NCBI GenBank assembly: GCA_950097015.1
Contig: CATNEN010000001.1
Coordinates: 9,729,001 to 9,793,000, forward strand
Direction: 5' to 3'
Origin: Macrostomum hystrix
Lineage: Eukaryota; Platyhelminthes; Macrostomidae
Length of the DNA stretch: 64,000 nucleotides
In this document: in pieces, positions 1-11,217 of the stretch
How the letters are laid out: the number at the start of each line of letters is the position of its first letter
How positions within the stretch are numbered: the stretch's first letter is position 1
The notes under the pieces: model-generated
What the model saw: only the letters and a program-made list of their open reading frames with translations
Database searches by the model: none
Told to the model about the DNA's origin: nothing
Translations under genes and position numbers: made by a program

Positions 1-840
1 ATGTGATAGAGTGGGTGGAGATGTGATAGAGTGGGTGGAGATGTGATAGAGTGGGTGGAGATGTGATAAAGTGGGTGGAGATGTGATAGAGTGGGTGGAG
101 ATGTGATAGAGTGGGTGGAGATGTGATAGAGTGGGTGGAGATGTGATAGAGTGGGTGGAGATGTGATAGAGTGGGTGGAGATGTGATAGAGTGGGTGGAG
201 ATGTGATAAAGTGGGTGGAGATGTGATAGAGTGGGTGGAGAAATGATAGAGTGGGTGGAGATGTGATAGAGTGGGTGGAGATGTGATAGAGTGGGTGGAG
301 ATGTGATAGAGTGGGTGGAGATGTGATAGAGTGGGTGGAGATGTGATAGAGTGGGTGGAGATGTGATAGAGTGGGTGGAGATGTGATAGAGTGGGTGAAG
401 ATGTGATAAAGTGGGTGGAGATGTGATAGAGTGGGTGGAGATGTGATAGAGTGGGTGGAGATGTGATAAAGTGGGTGGAGATGTGATAGAGTGGGTGGAG
501 ATGTGATAGAGTGGGTGGAGATGTGATAGAGTGGGTGGAGATGTGATAGAGTGGGTGGAGATGTGATAGAGTGGGTGGAGATGTGATAGAGTGGGTGGAG
601 ATGTGATAGAGTGGGTGAAGATGTGATAGAGTGGGTGGAGATGTGATAGAGTGGGTGGAGATGTGATAGAGTAGGTGGAGATGTGATAGAGTGGGTGGAG
701 ATGTGATAGAGTAGGTGGAGATGTGATAGAGTAGGTGGAGATGTTATAGAGTGGGTGGAGATGTGATAAAGTCGGTGGAGATGTGATAAAGTGGGTGGAG
801 ATGTGATAGAGTGGGTGGAGATGTGATAGAGTGGGTGGAG
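1..840. repeat. 20-bp minisatellite, about 42 units
   Basis: A head-to-tail array of the unit ATGTGATAGAGTGGGTGGAG with only point variants (for example GATAAA for GATAGA, GTAGGT for GTGGGT). It is cut by the left window edge, so its true length is unknown. Variants become denser towards 660-780. It ends about 130 bp upstream of the start codon of the GPCR at 973, so it lies in the promoter or 5' UTR region of that gene. Confidence 0.97.
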
Positions 841-972
841 ATATGTGGGGTGGGTGAGTTACAAGCACTTAGACATGCCATGGAAAATCAGTATTAAAGC
901 CATCAGCAGCGCCCGTCAAATCCACCAGCAATCGCCAGCAAAATCCGTGACTTCTCAATCGCCAACCAGACG

Positions 973-3915
973 ATGGAGTCGGCTCCTGTTCGATCGTCGG
1001 TCGCGTCAGCCCAGGCCGCAGCGCTAGACGATCTTCGTCACCTACTCGGCTTCGATCTGTCCAACGCGATGTCGGTCCACATGACAGCTCGCCGAATCAG
1101 CTTCGTGTTTGTCGGCGTCTGCGGCCTGCTGGCTATCGCAGCCGGGGTGCCATCGAATCTGGCCGCCCTGATGGTTCTGTGTCGGCAGGCCCGTATGCGG
1201 TACAATACCAGGTTTTATCTGTGCGCCCTGTCTGTCAACAATGTCCTGGTACTGATAACCGCCATTGTGCCCTGCGTGAAGGACGCCATGCCCAATCTGG
1301 ACAATTTGGACCACGTGGTCTGGGCCAACTGGCCCATGCTGCCCTATGTCTACATCAACAGCCACGCGCTCTGCCTGACCATTCAGGTTTGGACTATTTT
1401 GTCATTATAGCACAACTTATCTCGTTTCCAAGAAACTATAAGTATTTATTTCCTGGTAAACCATCTTTTTGCTCACGAAATCACTTTAGTTTCTTAGAAA
1501 CCAATTCGTATTCCTGGACGGCTTCTAAGAATTCAAAATTATTTCGTGATCTCTTTCTAGGAAATCGCACCGTTTTCTAAAAATCTGTATCTTTTCTAAG
1601 AAACTGTCTCTTTCAAAGAAATCGCACCCCTTTCTAGGAAATCGCAATTCTTTCTAAGAAATCGCAACTCTTTCTAAGAAATTGCATATCTTTCTAAGAA
1701 TTCAATTTCTATAGTAAAAAACTTTTAGTTAAGATAATAATTCCATTTTAAAAGAAATATGTAGCATTTACATTTTCTAAAAACTGTTTTTGTAACTGGT
1801 AGTTTTCAAGATAGTTTTTCCAACACAAAAGACTGACTTGTTTCCAAGAAAGCGCTTCCCCGTTCAGATACTGCAATTTTCTTTAAAAAAATCTGTAAAA
1901 TATAACACATTTTAAAAGAAATCACACTTCATTCTTTTCAACCTACAATTCATCGTGAATATCTATGAATTTTAGTGGGCGTTAAACCTGTTCGTTTTCC
2001 ATCCGAACACGTGATGCTTGTTGCCCTAACGAGGGACTGGAAATTGATGAATTGATTGACTAATTTACCGGAAATCAACGACCCTATCATTAATTTCTTG
2101 TCTGTCTGTCTCCGCTGGAAAGAAAGTATTGTTGAGACCTTACAGACGAAACTGACTGTAGCAGTCGAGAACAAGTGATGGGCAGACCTAGTTCAACTGA
2201 ACGGAAGTTTAGCCATGTCTCATTCGATACTTCTAGGAAATTATCAGTCTGGGATTTGGGATCTAAATTTTCAAGGCTTTGGCAAGATTCGTTTATTGAT
2301 TATTATTTTTCCTGGAGAGATACAGAAAGGAACAACACCGATGCAATGGGAAATTGAAAGACTTGAAACTTTACCACTGCTCAACTCAGCTGAGATCTCA
2401 AATAGTAGCTTAATCTCCTGACATTTCAAATGGTAGCTTAGTCTCCTGACATCTCAAATGGTAGCTTAGTCTCCTGACATCTCAAATGGTAGCTTAGTCT
2501 CCTGACATCTCAAATGGTAGCTTAGTCTCCTGACATCTCAAATGGTAGCTTAATCTCCTGACATCTCAAATGGTAGCTTAGTCTCCTGACATCTCAAATG
2601 GTAGCTTAGTCTCCTGACATCTCAAATGGTAGCTTAGTCTCCTGACATCTCAAATGGTAGCTTAATCTCGTGATGTCTCAAATGCCAGCCTAATCTCCAG
2701 ATAAATCAAATTAATATTTTATTATCTTTAATCGTAGCTTAATCGTTGTTTATTCAGGTGCTAGTCAATTGGTTGACTGTCTCCCTAGCCACCGATCGGT
2801 ACTTGCTGGTGTTTCGTCCCGATGTCTGCAACCGATTCTGTCGCCGTCGCAGCGCAGGTGTAGTCACAGGCGTCCTGGTTGTGTCGGCCATTGTCTTCTG
2901 TGTGCCTCAGTTCTTCGCCTATCGCGTTGTCAACTTTGAAACCTTCGGCGCCAACATCAGCATCGCCAACGGCAGCTCGAACGGCATTTCACTCCGGGAG
3001 CACCTGCTGAACATGCTGGGCCCCAGAATCAGCTGGTATGATCTAAGCGAGCTGGGCCACATGTGGCAGTTCCGATTCGGCTATCACTTCCTGTTGTGGA
3101 CTTCCATGACCTCGCTGGGCCCGCTAATTTACCTGGGCCTGGTTAATACTAAACTGGTTCGCAGGATGCGTGCCACCACCGAGTATGGCGCCCTGCTGAG
3201 ACGTCCAGCTGGTGCAGGTATCGCCGGTTCCGAGTCTATTATCGTGGGCATCAGCGGCCGCTGCAGCTCCAGCTTCGCCTATCGCGACACGAATCGCATG
3301 CTAGTCGCCATACTGACCTTCTCCATCGCTTGCCACATACCGGCCCTCATTCACCACGTAATCCACGGCTGCATGTCCATAGCCGATCAGGCAAGGCAGG
3401 CGGACCTGTGGATTGTCATCCTTGGCGACATCTCCAACCTGCTGGTGTTGGTGAACTCGGCGGGCGCTGCCCTGCTGTACTACATGTTCAGCAAGCACTT
3501 CCAGGCCGCATTCCGACGCCTCTGCTGCAAAGCGCCCTGCTGCCTTCGCTGCTGCGAACCTGGCGGCGACGTCAATGAAGGCGTCGGTAGGGTGGCGAAT
3601 CAGCCGCGCCGCAGGACTGCGCCGAATCACCTCTGGCGTCTGCAGCATCACCAGCACCAGATGCGCCGGCGTCGCCTCTTGGAGGAGCAGCGAGAGGAAC
3701 AGGAAGCTGAGCAGCTGGCCCAGCAGGAGCAGCAGAATCTGGAACTGCTGCCCGTGTCGTGTCCACCGGCTGGCAGCAATGATACGCCTTCTCCGCAGAC
3801 ATTGTGCGACACCCGAAACAGATATGGTCACCGACGAAACAAAGAAGCTCGAAGGGCGAAAGGAGTTGCTAGCAATTTCATGACTGCAGAGCCACTAGTT
3901 GCTAGCGTCTGCTAG
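973..3915 (+). CDS. FMRFamide-receptor-like class A GPCR (2 coding exons, 523 aa)
   Basis: Seven-transmembrane neuropeptide-type receptor of the plasma membrane. Exons are 973-1386 and 2758-3915, joined phase 0 (CAG|GTTTGG donor, TATTCAG acceptor). TM1 holds GVPSNLAALMVL, TM2 holds YLCALSVNNVLVL, and the TM3 end is ATDRYLLVFRP and spans the exon join. TM6 has CHIP in place of CWxP, and TM7 has ISNLLVLVNSAGAALLYYMF in place of NPxxY. The ISNLL-NS-Y pattern of TM7 is typical of FMRFamide and myosuppressin receptors. A Cys-rich stretch after TM7 (LCCKAPCCLRCC) is a likely palmitoylation site, followed by a Gln/Glu/Arg-rich tail. The Cys of TM3 (position 3.25) and a Cys in loop 2 are both missing. 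The ligand is not predictable from sequence. The family assignment is my inference from motifs. Confidence 0.85.
1430..1925. repeat. decayed tandem array in GPCR intron 1
   Basis: Imperfect, roughly 20-bp repeats around the core TTTCTAAGAAATCGCA recur through the intron, clearest at 1540-1700. Spacing and sequence have drifted, so this looks like an old minisatellite rather than an active one. Confidence 0.6.
2393..2698. repeat. 28-bp minisatellite in GPCR intron 1
   Basis: About ten near-identical 28-bp units with the core TCTCAAATGGTAGCTTAGTC, separated by TCCTGACA. The last two units are degenerate. The array ends about 60 bp upstream of the acceptor of GPCR exon 2. Confidence 0.9.
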
Positions 3916-3944
3916 AATATGCTGTGGTGAGAAGCGGCTCATCA

Positions 3945-4300
3945 AAAAGTCGCGGTTTCAGGGGTTGGCGTCGCATCAAAGAATCGGGTTTTAGGGTGTG
4001 GCGGCACATCAAAGAATCGGGTTGGAGGGATTGGCGGCACATCAAAGAATCGTGGTTTGAGGGGTTGGCGGCACATCAAAGAATCGGTTTTAAGGGGGTG
4101 GCGGCACATCTAAAAATCGGGTTTTAGGGGGTGGCGGCACATCAAAGAATTGGGTTGGAGGGATTGGCGGCACATCAAAGAATCGTGGTTTGAGGGGTTG
4201 GCGGCACATCAAAGAATCGGGTTGGAGGGGTTGGCGGCACATCAAAGAGTCTTGGTTTCAGGGGTTGGCGGCACATCAAATAATCGGGTTTTAGGGCGCA
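3945..4300. repeat. 33-bp minisatellite in GPCR 3' UTR
   Basis: About ten 33-bp units with the core GGCGGCACATCAAAGAATCG. The unit is 11 codons long, so short open frames run through it (3924-4127, 4150-4347). The GPCR stop at 3913-3915 and a further in-frame TGA shortly after it separate the array from the CDS. Confidence 0.88.
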
Positions 4301-4392
4301 GCGGAACGCCAATGAAGATTTTTTATAAAAAAATATGTAGCTCGTAGAATACTTAATGTGTATGTTTGTGTGTTTGAATATGTGTATTTGTA

Positions 4393-4398
4393 AATAAA
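4393..4398 (+). terminator. polyadenylation signal AATAAA for the GPCR at 973
   Basis: Canonical AATAAA about 480 nt after the GPCR stop, just past the 33-bp array, followed by TG-rich sequence. If used, the array is part of the mature 3' UTR. Confidence 0.55.
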
Positions 4399-5694
4399 CC
4401 TGTGTTTGTGCGTGGTTTCTGCTGTCACAAAAGACACTAAATCAACATCTTTTGTTTTTTAGAAATGGAGTCTTAACCTTTAAACTCCTTAAACCGTTAA
4501 ACCGTTAAGATCCTGGAAATTATTTATTCATCTCTCCTAAATCATTTAATTAGAATAATAAATTATTCCAATTTTTAACTAAATCTTGCTGACTTATTTT
4601 ATGTACAGTCATTTTTGCTTTAAATAATTTGCAAAAAAACATTATACATTAACCTACTGTTTTGTTAATGTCATGTTTGCAATCCATATTGTATTGAGTT
4701 TGCATAATTTGTCTCTTTGATTTGTTGTATTATAAGTAACAAAAAATCGACGTGTGAAATTTTAAAAGCCGTCTCTGATAACGGGAATGTACCGATTTTT
4801 TATAATAATAATAATAAGTTAATATAAGTACATATTAAAAATCAATTTAGTTACAATACTCAAATTTACAGTTTTGCACTTAGATTTCGCACACTATTTT
4901 AGTTCTTGGTCTTTTTCTGTTTTGTACTTATCATGTTTTTGTGAGCACATATGATATCATTCAGTTTTTTTCTAGTAAAGACCGTTATACATCATTGTAT
5001 ATCAGTTTTTATGGACGAATGTTTTTTTATAAATAATCATGGTATCATGCTCGTACATTTTATTAATTGTATAGAATCTTCTAAGTTAATTGAATTATTA
5101 GACAACTCAGAATTTTATTTGATGTAATTTGTTAAACAAGGATCTAAAATAATTATTTTCTTACGAAAAAACAACTTTTGCAAATCCAATCAGTATATTT
5201 TCATTTTTATCTTGGATTTTTCGTAGTTGCAAATAAATCGAAAATCGCGTTATTGGCTATATTTATTTCCGGTTTAAGAAAACAAAAACAAAATGAAAAG
5301 GCCCACAACAATGTTGGGTATTTCTTTAAAAAAGTAAAGTCCAACAAATTCATTCCGTAATATTTTTTAATTCCTTTGAAGTAGCAAACGAAATTGAAGA
5401 AAAATATACCAATTGAACCACGATTCACATCACTGAAAAGTATTAAAAAGTTAAAATTAATATGGCCGGGTAATAGTCCTAAGATAATTTTTACTGAATG
5501 ATTTCCTGACCTGCGTGATTGGTCTGAATCCAATCCTGCCTTTTGAACATGTACCTTTTGTACATGTCTTAGCGCTAAGGGGCACAAGAACAATACTTTA
5601 ATTCATGTGCTCAAATGGTAGCAGAAACATTTTTTACGCATGTCTAGAACTCAAATCGACTTCAATTTAAACAACTTATTCAGTGAGTGAAAAA
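4399..5694. other. AT-rich intergenic stretch
   Basis: Convergent intergenic region between the GPCR 3' end and the SPATA17 3' end. I see AT-rich unique sequence, a short AATAAT run near 4805, and no supported gene or element. Confidence 0.6.
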
Positions 5695-8447
5695 TCAATT
5701 TTCCACATATCCCTCAACGTATTCTCCGTTGAGCTTGTCGAATACAGGAACTGGCGGCACAATGGTCCTAAACCTGTCCTGTGTCACGTGACGTTCCGGT
5801 TGCACCTCCCGGAAGTGCACCGTGCCGTAGGGCAGGTGGCCGTACTCAGAGGCGGTGTGCATCAACGGCTGGTAGGCCTTCTCGCGCAGCGCCTTGGTGG
5901 GCTTGAAGGCCTCGTCGTGCAGCCGACCGGCCCACTCCTCGGCGCGCCACTGCTCGCGGGCTCGCTTCACCGACTCATAGTCTGTGGCCACTCGGAGGCT
6001 GGGATGGAAGTCGCGGTAGCGCTGGGCGCGCACTTCCTCCGGCTGACGGAACGGTCCCTGCGGCTTGGCCGGCAATGGCGGTAGCTTCGACGGTAGGCGA
6101 ACCATCTGGCTCTGGCCGTACTGCCTCCAGCTGGGGTCGAACCCGTGACCTGCCGTGGCAGCCTTCGGAGGCGTCTTTGGCCGAGTGTTCAGCAGCAGCG
6201 ACTCCTCCGGCAGGGTGAACGGCCGGTAGGGGCTGTTGAACACGGATGGCTGCACGACGGTGCTGACGAGGTAGTGATGACGCTCGGCCCATTCGTGCAG
6301 TCGGCGTCGGGTTTCGTCGTCTTCGCGTCTCCGCTGCTCGCGACGCATGGCTTCCTCGTGCTCGGCCAGTTCGCTTCTAAATAACGGTCGGGGGTTCGAT
6401 TTCTGAAGCTTTTGTCTAGCTTAAAGAAAGAAGCATAGACTTCTGACAATGATTGGTAGGAATAACTTCATTTTAGAGTTGAACTGTATTTTTTCATTAG
6501 CAAATCTTTGATTCTACAAGCATAGTTGAATAGTCCCTGTTACAATTTCACCTCGAGATAAAGCTGGTGCAGTTTGGTTAATAATAATAATAATTGCAGC
6601 AGGGCTGTGTACAATGGCACATCATTTGGTGACACTAGACCCGCAGTCAGCGAGAAGGCAATTCTGCCCAATTCGTTGACTCCTGAGCACACACGCACAC
6701 GAATACCGTGCGCAGGCACACGCTCACACAGGTGTGTACATCTGTCCTGACTTTCTCATCGTCAGGCAGTGAGCACTCTCACTGTGCCTTGGCGGTTGGC
6801 CCTTAAGGGCGTAAATTGCACGACAAACCTCCAAGCCTTCTCTCCGCGGCTGCGTCCCAAATAAATGTGGCCTCGCCGCGGAATCGAGCTCAGGGACCTT
6901 GGTGCGAGAGGCAAAAGCGTTTACTGCTCTGCCACTCACCTCCTTACAGTTGGATAAGGATTCAGAACACTAACCGCTTGGCAACATCAACCTGTGATGG
7001 TTCGCACCTAAAAAATAAGCTAGGCATCGCCAAAAGTGCATGTAAATCTTACCTGATCATCTCATTTTTAGCCACCAAAGATTCCAAGTACTTCTTTCGG
7101 CTGTAATAGTCGAAAACGTACTTGCGAACATAGAATCCGCGCCACATCTTCTGAATTTGGGCCGCCTGTCTGTTGTAGTGGCTCAGACACATCACTTTCA
7201 CTGATTCCTAAAGTTATGAAAAATTGTTTGAATAATAACTTATCTGTCACGTTTTTCTAAGAATAATAAGTCGATGGAACTGATGAGATGATTGAGTTAT
7301 TAAGTGATGACTGATGTGAGTGACAAACAGATGTGTAGAGGGCTCGGTGGCAGAGCGGTTTAAGCGTCTTCCTCTCGCACCGAGGTCCCTGAGCTCGATT
7401 CCGTGGCGAGGCCACATTTATTTGGGACGCAGCCGCGGAGAGAAGGCTTGGAGGTTTGTCGTGCAATTTACGCTCTTTAAGATCCAAACTCCAAGGCACA
7501 ATGAGAGTGTACACTGCCTGTCGATGAGAAAGTCAGGGCAGATGTACACACCTGTGTGAGCGTGTGCCTGCGTACAGTATCTGTGTGCGTGTGTGCTCAG
7601 GAGTCAGCGAAATGGGCAGAATTGCCTCCTCACTGGCTGCGGGTCTAGTGTCGCCAAATGATGTGCCATTGCCCGCAGCCCTCCTGCATTTACTCGTATT
7701 ATTATTAACTGACAAAGTGATTAACTGAATATTTAACCAGCTGATTGCACAGGATAATGATAAATTTCTGGTATAAATAAGCAGAGAGAACTCACAATGA
7801 GGATGTTGCGAATGCGCTGCCTTCCAATGAAGCCGCGGTAGTGACGCTGGATTCGCACAGCGCACTGATTCAGATTCTTCATCTGGCTTCGAGTCCGGAT
7901 GCCACGGTACCAGGACTGGATGCGCACCGCGGCGTCATACTCTTCCTTGCGATGAACCTCGGCTTCTCTGAGAATAATTAGTTTGACAAATAATTCCTGG
8001 CTTCTGACTTCTTAATACTGAGTTTATACTCTATTCGAAACACCTTCAGATCTCTCATGCACAAAATCAACTTTAAAAGGTTTAATTTATTAGCATTTAT
8101 TTTTTAATTTAAAAACTTTACAGTTTTACATTTTATCCACTAAGAGGGAGTGCATACATTTTCGAGATTAGATCCTCATTTTTGATACTTCTTGCTTATT
8201 TTATACAAACCTTTTTAATTCTCAAAAATATCATATTTGTCATACTTATTCTTTTAAATTCTTATTCATAGTCCTAAATATTTCCTTAAATATTTTCTTT
8301 AGATATTAGGTGCAATTACTAAGTTGTAGCACGATTGTCTAGCCATGATGAACAATTTGCGTGAAACAAATTTACTTACATCTGTTGATCATAAATCTCT
8401 TTCACGATATTATCAACCTCTTTAAGCAACTTGTGTAAAGTTGCCAT
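5695..8447 (-). CDS. SPATA17: SPATA17 orthologue, IQ-motif ciliary/sperm protein (4 exons, 358 aa)
   Basis: Exons on the minus strand: 8447-8380, 7967-7796, 7207-7053 and 6376-5695, with phases 2, 0 and 2. All introns are GT-AG and the total closes exactly in frame. The protein starts MATL like vertebrate SPATA17. Exons 2 and 3 carry three IQ calmodulin-binding motifs (AVRIQSWYRGIRTR, AVRIQRHYRGFIGRQ, AAQIQKMWRGFYVRKY). Exon 4 has the family's C-terminal signatures: HHYLVSTVVQPSVFNSPYR, GPFRQPEEVRAQRYR, SLRVA, REQWRAEEW and YQPLMHTASEYGHLPY. Length matches the vertebrate protein (about 360 aa). SPATA17 is known from testis and motile cilia. Introns 2 and 3 each hold a SINE. Confidence 0.95.
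6579..6943 (-). mobile_element. tRNA-derived SINE, copy A (SPATA17 intron 3)
   Basis: Minus-oriented full copy. The tRNA-like head lies at the right (6870-6943, B-box GAGCTCGATTCC on the minus strand), followed by the shared body and a (TTA)n tail at 6579-6595. Possible target-site duplication: AGTTTGGTTA left and AGTTGGATA right. Confidence 0.85.
7338..7708 (+). mobile_element. tRNA-derived SINE, copy B (SPATA17 intron 2)
   Basis: Plus-oriented full copy: A-box-like GGTGGCAGAGCGG, B-box GAGCTCGATTCC, shared body, TATTATTATTAA end. Flanks TGACAAACAGAT and TGACAAAGTGAT look like a diverged target-site duplication. It faces copy A across SPATA17 exon 3. Confidence 0.87.
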
Positions 8448-8707
8448 TACATTAGATTACTTTTTATTTGTAGAATGACCTACAGAAGCTTCAACAACAG
8501 ATGGCCCTCTTAAATGAAGTTAGTAATGATTATAGTATTTTCGGAACAAGAAAAAAGAACGCAAATATGAATTTGAAAAATCGCACATTTGTTTCTATAG
8601 TAACGTGTATGACATCGGTTCTGTTCTTGTGATATTATCGTGGCGGGAATTCAAATGTGCTGCAGCGTTTCTTTTTTAATATCTATCGCCTAACTCGCCT
8701 GCTTAGA
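8448..8707. promoter_or_regulatory. short divergent intergenic region (candidate bidirectional promoter)
   Basis: Only 260 bp separate the SPATA17 start codon (minus) from the start codon of the gene at 8708 (plus). I see no TATA box; AT-rich sequence flanks a stretch around 8630-8660 with GTGGCGGGAATT. Shared regulation is inferred from spacing only. Confidence 0.5.
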
Positions 8708-11217
8708 ATGTCTTTCTCAACATTGACAGAAACAAAGAAGCCTTTAAACTCGAAGCTTCTTGTTCCAACTTTTCAGAGAAAGAAGGCCGTTGATGGTATT
8801 TACAAGTAAGATTATATTTCATTTTCTCCAAAGAAAAATACACTTGTGTCAAGTGTCAACTAGCACATCAAGTAGACTAACCTAAACCTAAACAGATGGA
8901 CATTTTAATAAAATTAATTAATGAAAACAATTTTAAATTAAACGCTTTTTTGGATTTACAAAAAATTAGCCGTTCTTTCATATAAGAAGTATACTTGAAA
9001 GTCCATAATCAAGACAAAGAAGTAAAAAAATTTTAATGTTGAAATCAATAAAAATAAGTATGAATAATTAAATATTATTTAATTTTTCATAATAAATTAT
9101 GCAAACATATCTAATGTCTGTTTGATAATAGAAAGAAACTAAATCATTTAAAACATATAATTTTCATCTGCTTGCTAAATTACAAATGACAATTAAAATG
9201 TATATATTTTAAGCATGCATTTTAATCGTTCTTGTCGAAATTTCAAGTTTATGGACATACAGTGAGGATGGCTGTGTCTTATTTTCGATTCGTTTTTGTT
9301 TTGTTACGAGCCTAAATATCAGGGGTTTGTTTCTTAGTCTCGGACTCAGGACTTTAAGGTCGGGGGTTTCGATTCGGGGTTTTATTTTATTAATTGTTCA
9401 CACTTTTGAAATATGAGCAATATATTGGATTGCTAATAAAATGGATACATAGTTTTTGACATTATCGATAAGAAATAAGCAAAGTATAATATATATAAAA
9501 CGTGATTCTCTCGCAAAATTTAGGCCCAACACCTACCGCGTACTATTTGAAGACGCCTACTATGCCAGGGCGCGCGATTCGCTGCCACTAAGCGAGCACG
9601 AGGACCACCTCACCCCTGTGCATTCCCAGCCGCCGGCTAACAAAGCGCCCAGGCCGAAGCGCGATCTGCGGCATCACAATCCGTGCCCCTGGAATGCCGC
9701 CTACCTGCGCGAGAATGTGGCCACGATGCTTCAGCCGGTGTGTCACGTGACCACCGAGGCTACCAAGGACGATCAGCACTGCTGGTGGGTCAACGATCCC
9801 GGCCGTGTCAGTCACAGTCGGCCAAATTACAGCTTCAATTCTACTTCTAGGGACGCTTATCGCGCCTGGCAACAGGATGGCAACGCTGAGGGCGGCAGGG
9901 GCGCCAGCTATAGACAGAAATTTACGGAAGCTGCAAATGGAATTGGTGAGCTAATTTAATCGTTATTTAAATAGTTCAGACTTCTACGAGGCTGCTTGGC
10001 AGATCTACACACCTGTGTGATGTGTGTGTGTCTGCGTACATTATCTGTGTGCGTGTTCAAAATGTTAAAAAAATCATTAAACAGATAACTTGTAAGAGTA
10101 ACACTGAAATCCTGAAATACTGAAATCTGGGGTTCAGTGGTTAACGCGTTTGCCTCTCGCACCAAGGTCCCTGAGTTCGATTCCGCGGCGAGGCCGCATT
10201 TATTTGGGGCGCAGCGGCGGAGAGAAGGCTTGGGGGCTTGTCGTGCAATTTACGCCCTTGAGGGCCAACCTCCAAGGAGTGTACACTGCCTGGCGATGAG
10301 AAAGTCAGGGCAGATGTACACACCTGTGTGAGCGTGTGCCTGCGTACAGTATCTGTGTGCGTGTGTGCTCAGGAGTCAGCGAAATGGGCAGAATTGCCTC
10401 CTCGCTGACTGCGGGTCTAGTGTCACCAATTTATGTCCCATTGACCGCAGCCCTCCTGAAATTATTTTTATATATTATTAACACTGAAATCATGATCGAT
10501 GACCAGACTTGCTCAAAATCTTATCCTTATCTTATCCCCAGTACCCGTGAATCCTCTATGGGATAAATCTGGTCAGAGGCGAGTCTGGACTGAGAAGATC
10601 AGCTACGAACAGCAGTACGACTCCAGACAGGCCGACAACTACCCCGTTAGGGGCCGGGTAAGTCGCTGCTGTGTGTGTATAAGAACTGTTCGTCATACGT
10701 CGTAAGGCTTTGAAAGTTCATCGTAAAGGGCGGATAATTTTGATCGAAATAGTGGACTTTGATCGAAAGGCAACGGGTATCAGAAATACCCCGTGGTTTT
10801 TCCCCAGGGGAAAAATAGTTTTCTTTCTACTGTTAGGGGCTGAGATTCAAACTCATCATCCTTCATCTTCATCAACAGCGACACGGAGCTCTGGTGCTTC
10901 AACGACTTGTACCCGACGACGCGGCCGCCGCAGCCGATTTCTTTGCCAGTCGGGGAATTCCGCGAGATCGGGCGGAGGCCGACGCTGCGAACGCTGCCAC
11001 AGCCAAGCGGGCAGTCGAGCGTCAGCAGCTGCTGGCAGCCTCGGCGACATCAAAGGAGCGTGCCTATCTACCATTTGTGCCACCAAATTCGGTGCCGTAT
11101 CACAGGCAGTTTGTGAGGCCTGCGCGAGCCGGTCAGGAAACCGTTGCCAACCTGGTCCAACCAGAGTTTCGCTACGCCTGGAACAAACCAGAGCCGGAGC
11201 CGTACTTCACTGCCTGA
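8708..11217 (+). CDS. unrecognised four-exon protein, 324 aa, head-to-head with SPATA17
   Basis: Exons 8708-8805, 9524-9945, 10542-10657 and 10879-11217, phases 2, 1 and 0. All introns are GT-AG and the joined frame is open to TGA. The protein is soluble, with no signal peptide or membrane segment. It is rich in Arg, Ala, Pro, Tyr and short aromatic motifs (PNTYRVLFEDAYYARARD, VPVNPLWDK, YEQQYDSRQADNYPVRGR, QPEFRYAWNKPEPEPY). An Ala-rich helix-prone stretch (DDAAAAADFF...RQQLLAA) sits in exon 4. I do not recognise the family. The loop-poor, Tyr/Pro/Arg motif style and the divergent pairing with SPATA17 would suit a ciliary or sperm axonemal protein, but this is inference. Confidence 0.8.
9310..9378 (+). 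repeat. tRNA-like fragment of a second SINE-like family
   Basis: Contains TTAGTCTCGGACTCAGGACT and GGGGGTTTCGATTCGGGG, resembling an A-box/B-box pair. A related segment lies at 55275-55330 (GGACTCACGACTTGAAGGTT then GGGGGTTCGATTC). It lies in intron 1 of the gene at 8708. Confidence 0.45.
9998..10057 (+). mobile_element. SINE body fragment
   Basis: Shares CAGAT-TACACACCTGTGTGA and TGCGTACATTATCTGTGTGC with the SINE body. Head and tail are absent. It lies just upstream of SINE copy C in the same intron. Confidence 0.65.
10112..10478 (+). mobile_element. tRNA-derived SINE, copy C, with 13-bp target-site duplication
   Basis: Plus-oriented copy in intron 2 of the gene at 8708. The head is GTGGTTAACGCGTTTGCC and the B-box GAGTTCGATTCC. 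The tail is AT-rich. TAACACTGAAATC is repeated exactly at 10099-10111 and 10479-10491, which marks a retrotransposition target-site duplication. Confidence 0.88.

Noticed and set aside
3301-3831. Minus-strand 176-codon frame over GPCR exon 2
   Set aside because: Shadow of the GPCR coding strand.
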